Assembly (NCBI GenBank): GCA_022564535.1
Contig: JADFLD010000037.1
Coordinates: 1 to 9,723, forward strand
Reading direction: 5' to 3'
Source: Gemmatimonadota bacterium
GTDB taxonomy: Bacteria; Gemmatimonadota; Gemmatimonadetes; Longimicrobiales; UBA6960
Length of the DNA stretch: 9,723 nt
How positions within the stretch are numbered: position 1 is the first letter of the stretch; each line of letters begins with the position of its first letter. The notes beneath the pieces were generated by a model. The model was not told the DNA's origin and did no database searches. It was given only the letters and a program-made list of their open reading frames with translations. The position numbers and the translations under genes were made by a program. Shown here piece after piece: positions 1 through 6,735 of the stretch.

Positions 1-428
1 TCGACCCGGATAGTGGAGATGCCGCTTCCGTCGGGCAACGGCGTCGCCGAATACTCGCTTTCGGGGTTGCTCGCGGTGACGCGTGTGACCCTCCCACCGT
101 CGAGGTCGTAGCGCCAGATGTCTGCCTGCCCGTCGAGCTCGTCGATCGCGGTGTACCACAAGCCCGATCCATCGGGCACCCAATAGGGCTGATTGTCGTA
201 GCCGGGCCGCCGGGTGATGTTCGTCGGCTCGCCGATGCTCTGGAGGCCGCCTAGCTCCCAATGCAGGTCGGCGATGAATATGTCGGTATCGAACGGGCCG
301 ACGGGGGCCTCTGTCGCGGCTCCGGCTTCCGATGGGTCTTCCGCCGGATCGGAGCCGCACGCGAGGCTCGACGCGACGACCCCGATGGTGATCAGAGGTC
401 GGAGCCGAGGCACGCAATACGCGCTCAC
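1..428 (-). CDS. PD40 beta-propeller lipoprotein (TolB-like), 3' part outside window
   Basis: Reading the minus strand from a GTG at 428 gives an open frame of 142 codons that continues past the window edge. The first 24 residues are basic and then hydrophobic and end in SSLAC, a slightly off-consensus lipobox, so the protein is probably lipid-anchored at Cys24 in the periplasm or outer membrane. An acidic, Ala/Glu/Pro-rich linker follows. Next comes a run typical of PD40/TolB-like propeller blades: NITRRPGYDNQPYWVPDGSG, then LWYTA, then DIWRYDLDGG, then a further blade ending in PLPDGSG. PD40 blades commonly bind proteins or ligands and occur in TolB and in many exported proteins of unknown role. 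The GTG overlaps the TGA of the upstream membrane-protein gene (GTGA), so the two are probably translationally coupled. The specific function is unknown. Confidence 0.8.
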   Translation of the reverse strand, partial: MSAYCVPRLRPLITIGVVASSLACGSDPAEDPSEAGAATEAPVGPFDTDIFIADLHWELGGLQSIGEPTNITRRPGYDNQPYWVPDGSGLWYTAIDELDGQADIWRYDLDGGRVTRVTASNPESEYSATPLPDGSGISTIRV

Positions 429-2377
429 GACTGCAACGAGGCGATGAGCGAGGCGCAGCTGCCGGGCGCGCCACCGCTTCCCAATACGAGATTCAGGAAG
501 CGGGGAAGGAAGCCTTCAAGATTCTGCCCCCCGGACCCCAGTGCACCGCTCTCCGCCAGATCGAACAGCTCCTGTTCGCCGGGCACGCGCACGATCGAGC
601 GCTCGGCTCGACGTCGCCACTCGTCGTAGTCGTCGTCGATTCCGAACACCATTTTCTGGAGGTTGATGCACGGAGCCAGCATGTTGAATGTCGCGAAGTA
701 CTCCCACCGGAGGCCGCGCAGCGCGTTCTCGTTCTCGACGAGATCGGGGACGCCCTGGAGAAGCGCCCTTGCATCTTGGGGAATCAGGCCTGCCCGCGCC
801 TTCTTCGCGGCTGCCAACGCCCCTTCGCGTGCCCATGCGAGAGACTCGGCTCGATCGGGCTGGCCGATACGCACGTAGTAGCCCTCGAGTCCATCGGCGC
901 CCATGCGGGTGAGCTCGACTCCGATGAGGTTGTCGAGCAGCGTGGGCCCCTGTTCGATGAGGAGGAACCCCGTCGAAATCAGTTCCGTGAGCGTGTGTTC
1001 GGCGTCGGCGCGTTGTCCGTTCGACACCTCGACCGTCGCCTTCGCTACCTGCGCGAGCCCCGCCGTGCGAAACGCCTGGAACCGCGGCCAAGGCAACTCC
1101 TGGAACGTCATCGAGTCGGGAAATGGGAGCGTCCATCGACCGCTGACGACGTCCACGATCTCCGCGCGGGCGAGCAGGTGGAATTCCGCGTGGGCCGGAT
1201 GCGTCGCGGCTTGGATGAGCGCAGCCCGTTCTTGTTCCGAGAACTCGCTGAGCGGGCGGCTCATCAGCTCGGACGCCACCGATTCGGAGAAAGCGTCGGG
1301 GAAGTCGGGAGTCGGGAACCACCCCTCGACGTACGGGGTGCCTGGGGCCCGCTCCATCGGCTCGGCGGGACCACTGATGCCGACGAAGGCGATGTTCTGA
1401 AGCGCGGCGCCGGCTGCAGCGGGAGAAACGGACGGGTCCTTTTCGACCGTGAATCGTCTGAGCACTTCGGCTCCGCCCGCCATCTCCTGAACGGCGAGGA
1501 AGGTCGGGACCGCGATCTCCGCGAGAATCGGACCGATGGCCGTGGTGACGGCGATCGTCAGAGTGGGGCCGAAGCCGAGCACGAAGAGGACGATCACGAC
1601 CGTGCTACCCATGCGAAAATTAGTGCCCTGGTTCTTCGCGCCAGAGCCGAGCACCACCGCCGGACCCGCCTGCTCCAGGCGCTCGTTCCACGCCTCGGAC
1701 TCGGTCTGAATCCGATTCGCCCCCTCCTGAGCGTTCCATTCCGTTTGGAGTCCTCGGACCGTGGTGTTTTGGGTGATGATGAATCCCGCGCCCACGGCGG
1801 CCATGAGTCCGGTCGGTCCCATCGTCATGAGCCAGATTCCCGAGGGCGTCACGAAGCCCCGAGCCGCGAGCAGGATCGCGATGCCGAAGCCGACGATCAT
1901 CCAGACGGCTGCACCGAGTAGCAGCGCCGCGCCGCGTAGGCGGGCGCGGACTACCGTGCCCTGACGCCCCTCACCCAGAGATCCGAAGTGGCGCTTGCCC
2001 TGGATGAGGAATCCCGTATCGCGCCCCGAGTCGCACGCGACCTCGAAGACCGTCAACAGGCCGTACCCGATGTCCGCAGCTTGCGCGGCTCCACGCATGA
2101 GAAACCAGAAGTGACCGAAAGCGAAGACGACGAGCACGGCTCCTACGGCGGCGATCGCCAACCCCAGTTCCCAGTTGTCTTCGAACGGGCCCAAGCTGTA
2201 GAAGGGCTGCTCGACCGCAAGCGCCCACAGGAGCGGGAGCACCAAGATGAGGCTGCCTGTCCAGCACAACCCTATGACCCTCCACACGCCCCCCTGCAGT
2301 CGCTCCATGCCCGGTGGGGGCCAAGAGAGCGGGGGGGCAGACGTCGGGACTTGCCGTGGAGCGGCGTCTTTGCTCAT
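425..2377 (-). CDS. Multi-pass membrane protein with large helical C-terminal domain, family not recognised
   Basis: This is a 650-residue protein starting at ATG 2377, chosen because GGGAAGGG lies just upstream on the minus strand; the longer frame to 2404 has no better site. A Pro-rich N-terminus is followed by hydrophobic segments at about 33-55, 70-94, 148-172, 182-202 and 258-290, which suggests five membrane passes. Residues 205-250 form a polar, probably helical loop. From about 295 to 650 the protein looks soluble and mostly helical, with a stretch at about 435-545 that is weakly repeat-like (TPR-like) and an acidic patch IDDDYDEW near 580. There are no visible kinase, protease or transporter motifs. 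The downstream coupled gene encodes a PD40 lipoprotein, so a joint envelope role is plausible but unproven. Long open frames on the opposite strand here are shadows caused by high GC. Confidence 0.8.
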   Translation of the reverse strand: MSKDAAPRQVPTSAPPLSWPPPGMERLQGGVWRVIGLCWTGSLILVLPLLWALAVEQPFYSLGPFEDNWELGLAIAAVGAVLVVFAFGHFWFLMRGAAQAADIGYGLLTVFEVACDSGRDTGFLIQGKRHFGSLGEGRQGTVVRARLRGAALLLGAAVWMIVGFGIAILLAARGFVTPSGIWLMTMGPTGLMAAVGAGFIITQNTTVRGLQTEWNAQEGANRIQTESEAWNERLEQAGPAVVLGSGAKNQGTNFRMGSTVVIVLFVLGFGPTLTIAVTTAIGPILAEIAVPTFLAVQEMAGGAEVLRRFTVEKDPSVSPAAAGAALQNIAFVGISGPAEPMERAPGTPYVEGWFPTPDFPDAFSESVASELMSRPLSEFSEQERAALIQAATHPAHAEFHLLARAEIVDVVSGRWTLPFPDSMTFQELPWPRFQAFRTAGLAQVAKATVEVSNGQRADAEHTLTELISTGFLLIEQGPTLLDNLIGVELTRMGADGLEGYYVRIGQPDRAESLAWAREGALAAAKKARAGLIPQDARALLQGVPDLVENENALRGLRWEYFATFNMLAPCINLQKMVFGIDDDYDEWRRRAERSIVRVPGEQELFDLAESGALGSGGQNLEGFLPRFLNLVLGSGGAPGSCASLIASLQS

Positions 2378-2533
2378 CACCCTTCCCATGGTCGGTTGCG
2401 GCATCGGTCGGTGCCAACATAGTACAAGGGTTGGCGTTTCGCGCCGACTTCTTGAGTTCTGTCACATTTGGGGCCGTTGGTACGTCCCCTAGGCAGGAGC
2501 GAGAGGCTCCGGGACGTTTGGCGAGGAGGACTG
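2378..2533. promoter_or_regulatory. Divergent intergenic region
   Basis: This 156-bp spacer separates the minus-strand membrane-protein gene from the plus-strand lipocalin-like gene, so it should hold promoters in both directions. On the minus strand TACTAT (2424 to 2419) is a possible -10, about 40 bp before the ATG, but I see no convincing -35 at the right distance. On the plus strand no good -35/-10 pair stands out. The stretch around 2417-2426 is the most AT-rich part. Hairpins at 2433-2445 (GGCG/CGCC) and at 2482-2517 (separate entry) are visible. Confidence 0.45.
2482..2517 (+). other. 5' leader hairpin before the lipocalin-like gene
   Basis: ACGTCCC at 2482-2488 pairs perfectly with GGGACGT at 2511-2517. 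Inside it GGAGC at 2496-2500 pairs with GCTCC at 2506-2510 around a GAGAG loop. A seven-base bulge (2489-2495) sits on the 5' side only. The structure ends six bases before the AGGAGG ribosome binding site. It could be an RNA leader element, an mRNA stabiliser, or a DNA site, but no known riboswitch class is recognised. There is no following T-run, so it is not an ordinary intrinsic terminator. Confidence 0.45.
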
Positions 2534-2938
2534 GTGACTTGGCATTCGATTGGGGCCTTGGGTGTTATGGCCGGAATGACGTTCGTCGGCCACGACGACC
2601 CCTCTGCGTCTGAAGAGTCACTCGTCGGGTCGTGGATCTGGGTCGAGTCCACCGGCGGCTTCGCGGGCATGACGCGCACGCCGGCTTCGACTGGAGAGAC
2701 ACTCACCCTCGCTTTCACCTCCGACGGGCTGATCGAGGTCGTGCAAAATGGCGTTTTCCAACGTTCGATTCCGTTCACGGCGACTCCGGGGACGGACGCC
2801 GGTACGTTCCTCGTGTCTTATGCGGAACCGCTCTTCGGGTTCGCCACGCAGACGGCAACCCTGATGGGCGCCGACACGCTCACTCTGGCTGATCCGTGCT
2901 GCGATGGATTCGCCTATCGTTTCGTGAGCAATCGATGA
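2534..2938 (+). CDS. Small exported lipocalin-like protein
   Basis: The chosen start is GTG 2534, because AGGAGG lies at 2524-2529. The frame stays open upstream to an ATG at 2468, but that extension is basic and would cover the leader hairpin. The 134-residue product has a weakly hydrophobic N-terminus (residues 5-19), compatible with a signal peptide though without a clear cleavage site. The mature part begins with SLVGSWIWVESTGGFAG, continues through a TGETLTLAFTSDGLIEV strand pair, and ends with LADPCCDGFAYRFVSNR. This start (LVG-W), the TLTF-like strand and the C-terminal D-CxDG-Y-R motif match the small lipocalin-like proteins often annotated as hypothetical in Bacteroidota and related phyla. 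Ligand and role are unknown. Its TGA overlaps the next gene's ATG, so the two are coupled. Confidence 0.75.
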   Translation: MTWHSIGALGVMAGMTFVGHDDPSASEESLVGSWIWVESTGGFAGMTRTPASTGETLTLAFTSDGLIEVVQNGVFQRSIPFTATPGTDAGTFLVSYAEPLFGFATQTATLMGADTLTLADPCCDGFAYRFVSNR

Positions 2939-3414
2939 AGCGTCTGCCCTCGTGCGCGGCGCTCGCGGTCGTGGGTGCGTGGATTCTCCAGACAGGCTGC
3001 GGAGTGATCGCACCGGGAGGCGGGCTGCTCGAGGAGCTCGAACGCAACGAGGAGATTTGGGCGAGTTTGGAGCCGTCCATGTACGCGTATGGGGTAGAGC
3101 GTCTCTGTTTCTGTGGCGTCGAGGCGCGCGGGCCCGTGCGGGTTGCGGTATCGGGCGGCCAGGTCGTGGATCGGACCTACATCGAGTCGAACGCCCCGGT
3201 CCCATCGTCGTTCGAAGACCTCTTTCCCTCGGTGGAAGGCCTCTTCGACATCCTGCGCGATGCGATCGCTCGTGACGCGCACGTGATCGAGGTGACGTAT
3301 GACGTGGAGACCGGCGTGCCCATCGATTTCTGGATCGACTACGCGGAGAATATCGCCGACGAGGAGTTGGGTTTTCGGGTCACCGAATCTGTGGCTTCGC
3401 TCCCCAAGCACTGA
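2935..3414 (+). CDS. DUF6174-like lipoprotein
   Basis: The start at ATG 2935 overlaps the upstream TGA (ATGA). It is preferred over an in-frame ATG at 2896 because it places a clean signal sequence first: MKR, a hydrophobic stretch, then LQTGC with a probable lipidated Cys22. The product is 159 residues. The body carries the pattern I associate with DUF6174: YAYGVERLCFC at 50-60, a V-V-GGQVV strand at 68-78, a SFEDLFPSVEGLFDIL helix at 92-107, YDVETGVPIDFWIDY at 122-136, and a closing DEELGFRV. The CFC motif and the YD-x-x-x-G-x-P-x-x-x-x-x-D segment are the strongest evidence. No enzymatic activity is known for the family. The protein is probably an envelope lipoprotein working near the lipocalin-like protein encoded just before it. 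Confidence 0.8.
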   Translation: MKRLPSCAALAVVGAWILQTGCGVIAPGGGLLEELERNEEIWASLEPSMYAYGVERLCFCGVEARGPVRVAVSGGQVVDRTYIESNAPVPSSFEDLFPSVEGLFDILRDAIARDAHVIEVTYDVETGVPIDFWIDYAENIADEELGFRVTESVASLPKH

Positions 3415-3441
3415 CACAAGGCTCCGAATCGCTCGGACGAG

Positions 3442-3476
3442 CCGCCGCCGAAGCGGATCCCGGCGGGCAACCGCCG
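3442..3476 (+). terminator. GC hairpin with GCAA tetraloop, possible terminator or processing site
   Basis: CGGCGG at 3461-3466 pairs with CCGCCG at 3471-3476 around a GCAA loop, giving a perfect six-base-pair stem capped by a GNRA-type tetraloop. The same CGGCGG can instead pair with CCGCCG at 3442-3447, so two hairpins compete. A further small stem (TCCGA/TCGGA) lies at 3423-3437. No T-run follows, so a standard intrinsic terminator is not supported. Position between the lipoprotein pair and the repressor gene suggests separation of transcription units. Confidence 0.35.
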
Positions 3477-3534
3477 ACAGGACTTCGGGCGTCCCACCTC
3501 GTGTGACCATGCCCGTACGCGCAGGAGTGGACTC

Positions 3535-3930
3535 GTGCGAGATACCGTCGGCTTGACCGGCCTACAGCTTTCGATTCTCCGCGTCCTATGGGACCGTGGT
3601 GAGGCGACCACCCAGGATGTTTGGGAGCGGCTCACGGAAGACAGGCCTCTCGCCTTGACGACGGTGGCCACCATCATGTCTCGTCTCGAGCGGAAACGAG
3701 TCCTCACCCATCGATGCGAGGGTCGCCAATACGTCTATCGAGCGACGGTGAGCCGGTCCGACGTCCGGCGTTCCAAGGTCAGGGAGCTGACGGAGAATCT
3801 CTTTGGCGGAGATCCCTCCGCGCTCCTCAGCCATTTGGTTCGGGCTGACGAGGTCGACGCGGCGGAGCTGAGCCGCATCCGCGAAATGCTCGACGAGGCA
3901 GGAGACAACGGCAGCCGTGGAGATGCTTGA
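3535..3930 (+). CDS. BlaI/MecI/CopY-family transcriptional repressor
   Basis: GTG 3535 is the start, with AGGAG at 3523-3527 and seven bases of spacing. The 131-residue product is the usual length for the family. Residues 5-72 form the winged-helix DNA-binding domain: LTGLQLSILRVLWDRGEAT, then the recognition-helix region ALTTVATIMSRLERKRVLTH, then the wing GRQYVYRATVSR. Residues 75-121 form the C-terminal dimerisation helices. In staphylococcal BlaI/MecI the repressor is cleaved at an Asn-Phe bond; by eye the corresponding region here is around SHLV (99-102), so that exact site does not look conserved. The gene overlaps the M56 peptidase gene by 14 nt, the standard regulator-protease pairing. 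Targets cannot be read from the sequence; autoregulation is expected for the family. No TACA/TGTA-type operator was found nearby. Confidence 0.93.
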   Translation: MRDTVGLTGLQLSILRVLWDRGEATTQDVWERLTEDRPLALTTVATIMSRLERKRVLTHRCEGRQYVYRATVSRSDVRRSKVRELTENLFGGDPSALLSHLVRADEVDAAELSRIREMLDEAGDNGSRGDA

Positions 3931-5146
3931 GCCCTTCCTTCAGTCGTCCGCTGCGGTGACCGGCTGGCTGCTCACCTATACACTGCACAGTTCGGTCCTC
4001 ATCGGGGGCTGCTGGCTCGTCACCCGGTTCGTCGATCAACAGCCGGCGACACGGGCATTTCTGTGGAAGGTGGCCATCGTCGGTGGAATCGGTACGAGCG
4101 TCGTGGTGTCCCTCGCCCCTCGTTCGAGTGATGGGGTGGTGCTGCGCAGGATAGAAGCCCGTCTCAGTCTGGTCGATGACATTCCCGATGCCAGCAAGGC
4201 CGGGAAGGGAATCTGGGTGGACCGGGTTGATGCGACCCCTATGAGCTTTCGGGCCCGACTCGTAGATCCGAGCCCGGAGTGTAGGCAGGCAATGCGGTCC
4301 GGTCCCGCCGGGGGTGTCGACTGGATGGCCGAGGTCGACCACGTGTGCGGGCCCGTGGCTGGCATCGACTGGTTCAACGTCATCATCGCGTTTTGGTTGT
4401 TTGGCGGAGTGTTGGGGCTCGGGGTCCTCCTGCGCCACCACCGCGCGCTCGGTGAGTTCGTGGTGTCTCTGCGTGAGGCCTCGCCGAGGTCCAGAGCGCT
4501 CCTGGACCAGTTGGGAGCAAGCTTGATTCGCCTGAGGGGATCGGACCTTCTCGGTGTCCCCTGCGTTGTACCAGGCAAGACCATCGTCCTACCTCGCCGC
4601 TGCGAAGAGGATCTCAGCGACGCCGAGCTCCGGGCCGTGCTCGCTCACGAATTGGCGCACGTCGTGCGTCGTGACGTCGCCTGGTCCAACGTCCTGCGGG
4701 CGGTCGCTGCCGTGTTCTGGTTTCAGCCTCTGAATCGACTCGCTCTCTTCAAGCTCGTCGAGGCGGCCGAACTCACGTGTGATGATTGGGCCGTCCTGCG
4801 GACCGGCGAACCCTTGGGACTGGCGAGCTCGATCTCGAGGGTGGCGGAGTGGGCGATCCCCCCGTTCGCCGTTCCCGCCACGGTGTCCATGGCCGGACAG
4901 GGTGGACGGGGGCTCGCTCGCCGTGTGCGGCGCATCCTCTTCACTCCGCGTGGCCGCCCGGAGGCTCCTTGGCTTCGAGCGGTGGTGGCTTTGCTGCTGG
5001 TGGTTCCTCTCTTGTGGCTCCCACCCGTGCCGACGCCGTCATCTGCATCCATTGCCATCATCGTCGAGGACCAAGAGGTCTTCTTCACCGCCTCGGCGGG
5101 TGACGTCGGACAGCACATCATCATCAGGCAACTACGGTCGCGCTGA
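3917..5146 (+). CDS. M56 (BlaR1-type) membrane metallopeptidase without sensor domain
   Basis: GTG 3917 is taken as the start, with AGGAGA at 3900-3905; ATG 3923 is an alternative two codons later. The product has 409 residues. Membrane segments are seen at about 14-35, 50-67, 152-172 and 352-370. The zinc-protease core lies between the third and fourth: HELAH at 244-248, followed by VRRDV, then FWFQPLNRL and EAAELTCDDWAV with the likely third zinc ligand Glu285. This matches BlaR1/MecR1-type M56 peptidases, which inactivate their partner BlaI repressor. After the last membrane segment only about 39 residues remain, so the penicillin-binding sensor domain of true BlaR1 is missing and the signal sensed is unknown. 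The periplasmic or loop region at 75-150 contains two cysteines (122 and 144) and could serve as the sensor. Confidence 0.92.
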   Translation: MEMLEPFLQSSAAVTGWLLTYTLHSSVLIGGCWLVTRFVDQQPATRAFLWKVAIVGGIGTSVVVSLAPRSSDGVVLRRIEARLSLVDDIPDASKAGKGIWVDRVDATPMSFRARLVDPSPECRQAMRSGPAGGVDWMAEVDHVCGPVAGIDWFNVIIAFWLFGGVLGLGVLLRHHRALGEFVVSLREASPRSRALLDQLGASLIRLRGSDLLGVPCVVPGKTIVLPRRCEEDLSDAELRAVLAHELAHVVRRDVAWSNVLRAVAAVFWFQPLNRLALFKLVEAAELTCDDWAVLRTGEPLGLASSISRVAEWAIPPFAVPATVSMAGQGGRGLARRVRRILFTPRGRPEAPWLRAVVALLLVVPLLWLPPVPTPSSASIAIIVEDQEVFFTASAGDVGQHIIIRQLRSR

Positions 5147-5165
5147 TCCTGGTTGGAGGTTGGTG

Positions 5166-5204
5166 GCTGGCCGGTCGATGCTCCGGCAGCGACGGTGCCA
5201 CCGT
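5166..5204 (+). repeat. Hairpin and perfect 13-bp palindrome between the M56 gene and menF
   Basis: GCTG-G-CCGG (5166-5174) pairs with CCGGCAGC (5183-5190), with one bulged G and an eight-base loop. Immediately after it, ACGGTG-C-CACCGT (5192-5204) is a perfect inverted repeat with a one-base centre. A centre this short cannot form a stable RNA loop without opening the inner pairs, so the second element looks more like a protein-binding dyad on DNA. Both lie upstream of the candidate men promoter. Confidence 0.4.
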
Positions 5205-6735
5205 GTGCAACGCCAGGGCTTCACCATCTCGGGTGGGGGCCTATATTGGCGGGCCGGTCGCCCACGAGGGGTGGTCGGACCTAGAAGGCCCGGGACCCGA
5301 ATTGGCTCGACCATCGGATCGCTTCCGTCTTGCGACGGTCACCATTCCAGCGCCCGACTTGCGTCCCGACACCTTTCTCCGCCACGCGGCGGGGGAGGAG
5401 CGCGGTTTTTGGGCCCGGGGTGACCGCTGGGTCGCGCATCGGGGTGTCGCCGCCGAGGTGAGGGGAGTGGCCGGGCGGAGCGGAGATCGCTTCGAGGAAG
5501 CGGCGGCCGCAGCGAGAGCGGTGACCCTCCGACCGATCTTGCCCGAGGGTAGCGCGCGCGCTCCACGTGTGCGCTTCTACGGAGGCTTCTCGTTTCGTGC
5601 CGATCACGAGGCGGTGGGGGTCTGGTCGGAATTTCCCTCATGGCTCTTTCATGTACCGGCCTTCGAGCTCGAAGGAGACGGGTCGGGCGACGCCTGGCTG
5701 AGAGCCCGGACGATGGTGGAGGACGAGGGTGACTTGGACGTCTTCGGGCGGCTTCGCCATCGCGCCGAAGCCTTGCGGGCGGAACTCGCCACACTCGCGG
5801 ACTTTTCGACACCAGAAACTCCCGCGAGGGGACGGGCGACTCCGACCGATCGGGAGAGTTGGGAAGAGGCGGTCACGGCCGCGCTCGAGGCGATCCGGAG
5901 CGGTACGTTGTCGAAGGCCGTGTTGGCCCGAACGTTGGATGTGGATCTGGACTCCGTGATCGATCCCGTAGACGTCGTGGCGCGACTCTGGGCCGTGAAT
6001 CGTGGCAGCCATGTCTTCCTGTTCGAGCCGTCACCCGGTTCGGCTCTCGTGGGCGCGGCTCCCGAGACGGTGGCGACCCTGCGCGACGGCGTTTTCCACG
6101 CGACCGCCGTCGCAGGTTCTATCGGCAGGGGAGGTTCGCCTCGAGAGCAGGCGGAGCTAGCGGCCACGCTATTGGCGAGTGACAAAGACCGGGTGGAGCA
6201 GCGGATCGCCTTGGATGACATGGTGGCCAGACTCCAGACCATGGCGCACCAGATCCGGACGGACCCCCAGCCCCACGTTTTGACCCTCGCCCGCATTCAG
6301 CATCTGGAAACCGAGATTCGGGCGAGTCTGCCGGAGGGAGTCGGTGTCCTCGACGTCCTTCGCCTCCTCCATCCGACGCCCGCCGTGTGTGGACTTCCGA
6401 GGGACGCCGCGATGGCGTTTCTCTCGGAGGAAGAGCCGTTCGAGCGGGGTTGGTATGCGGGGCCGGTCGGGTGGTTCGACGCAGAGGGCAACGGAGTCTT
6501 TGCGCCGGCCTTGCGTACAGGTGTCTCCACGGGCTCGGGGTGGAGACTCTTCGCCGGTGCGGGGATCGTCGACGGATCGGTGCCCGCCCTCGAGTGGGAG
6601 GAGACGGCAATCAAGTTCGAGCTGATGCTCGAGGCGTTGCGGAGTAGCGGTGCCGCGCTCGATCCGACTTCGGGGCGGGACAGATCTGTTCCTTCCCTCC
6701 GTCGATCCGAGCCCCTTGCCCGCGGAGAGGCATGA
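5203..6735 (+). CDS. menF: Isochorismate synthase (menaquinone-specific)
   Basis: The enzyme converts chorismate to isochorismate, the first committed step of classical menaquinone synthesis, in the cytoplasm. The longest frame starts at GTG 5203 (510 residues), but its first 33 residues look non-conserved and no Shine-Dalgarno precedes it. TTG 5302 would give 477 residues, a normal family length, so the start is uncertain. The N-terminal half is variable. The chorismate-binding domain spans about 215-475. It contains SKAVLAR with the probable catalytic base Lys238, GAAPET with the general-acid Glu288, AGSIGRG (304-310), HLETEI, LHPTPAVCG (389-397), RGWYAGPVGW, AGAGIV (451-456) and EWEET (464-468) with a Mg ligand. 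Siderophore-type EntC and salicylate synthases share the fold, but the overlap with menD (ATGA) settles the pathway. Confidence 0.93.
   Translation: MCNARASPSRVGAYIGGPVAHEGWSDLEGPGPELARPSDRFRLATVTIPAPDLRPDTFLRHAAGEERGFWARGDRWVAHRGVAAEVRGVAGRSGDRFEEAAAAARAVTLRPILPEGSARAPRVRFYGGFSFRADHEAVGVWSEFPSWLFHVPAFELEGDGSGDAWLRARTMVEDEGDLDVFGRLRHRAEALRAELATLADFSTPETPARGRATPTDRESWEEAVTAALEAIRSGTLSKAVLARTLDVDLDSVIDPVDVVARLWAVNRGSHVFLFEPSPGSALVGAAPETVATLRDGVFHATAVAGSIGRGGSPREQAELAATLLASDKDRVEQRIALDDMVARLQTMAHQIRTDPQPHVLTLARIQHLETEIRASLPEGVGVLDVLRLLHPTPAVCGLPRDAAMAFLSEEEPFERGWYAGPVGWFDAEGNGVFAPALRTGVSTGSGWRLFAGAGIVDGSVPALEWEETAIKFELMLEALRSSGAALDPTSGRDRSVPSLRRSEPLARGEA
5220..5247 (+). promoter_or_regulatory. 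Candidate sigma70-type promoter of the men operon
   Basis: TTCACC at 5220-5225 (4 of 6 to the -35 consensus) is followed after 16 bp by TATATT at 5242-5247 (5 of 6 to the -10 consensus). AT-rich hexamers of this kind are scarce in this GC-rich window. Transcription would begin near 5254. This falls inside the longest menF reading frame, so it is a real promoter only if menF starts downstream, for example at TTG 5302. Confidence 0.35.

Noticed and set aside
611..640. GTC/GTA-rich triplet run resembling a microsatellite
   Set aside because: It simply encodes the acidic stretch IDDDYDE of the membrane protein on the minus strand, and the triplets are not a strict repeat.
776..1921. A 381-codon open frame on the plus strand opposite the membrane-protein gene
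   Set aside because: Its translation is rich in Arg, Glu, His and Gly with no domain-like pattern, as expected of an antisense frame in GC-rich DNA. The minus-strand frame has clear membrane segments and a ribosome binding site.
3411..3433. CTGACA at 3411-3416 as a -35 box for the BlaI gene
   Set aside because: It matches 5 of 6 consensus bases, but no -10-like hexamer lies 15-19 bp downstream, and it overlaps the stop codon of the preceding gene.
3477..3534. Search for a BlaI-type operator (TACA/TGTA dyad) before the repressor gene
   Set aside because: Only very short inverted matches such as CAC-CTC-GTG and CGTACG are present, which is too little to call an operator.
5649..6610. Overlapping minus-strand open frames of 215 and 163 codons opposite menF
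   Set aside because: They are Ser/Arg/Pro-rich shadows of a gene whose conserved motifs are all on the plus strand.
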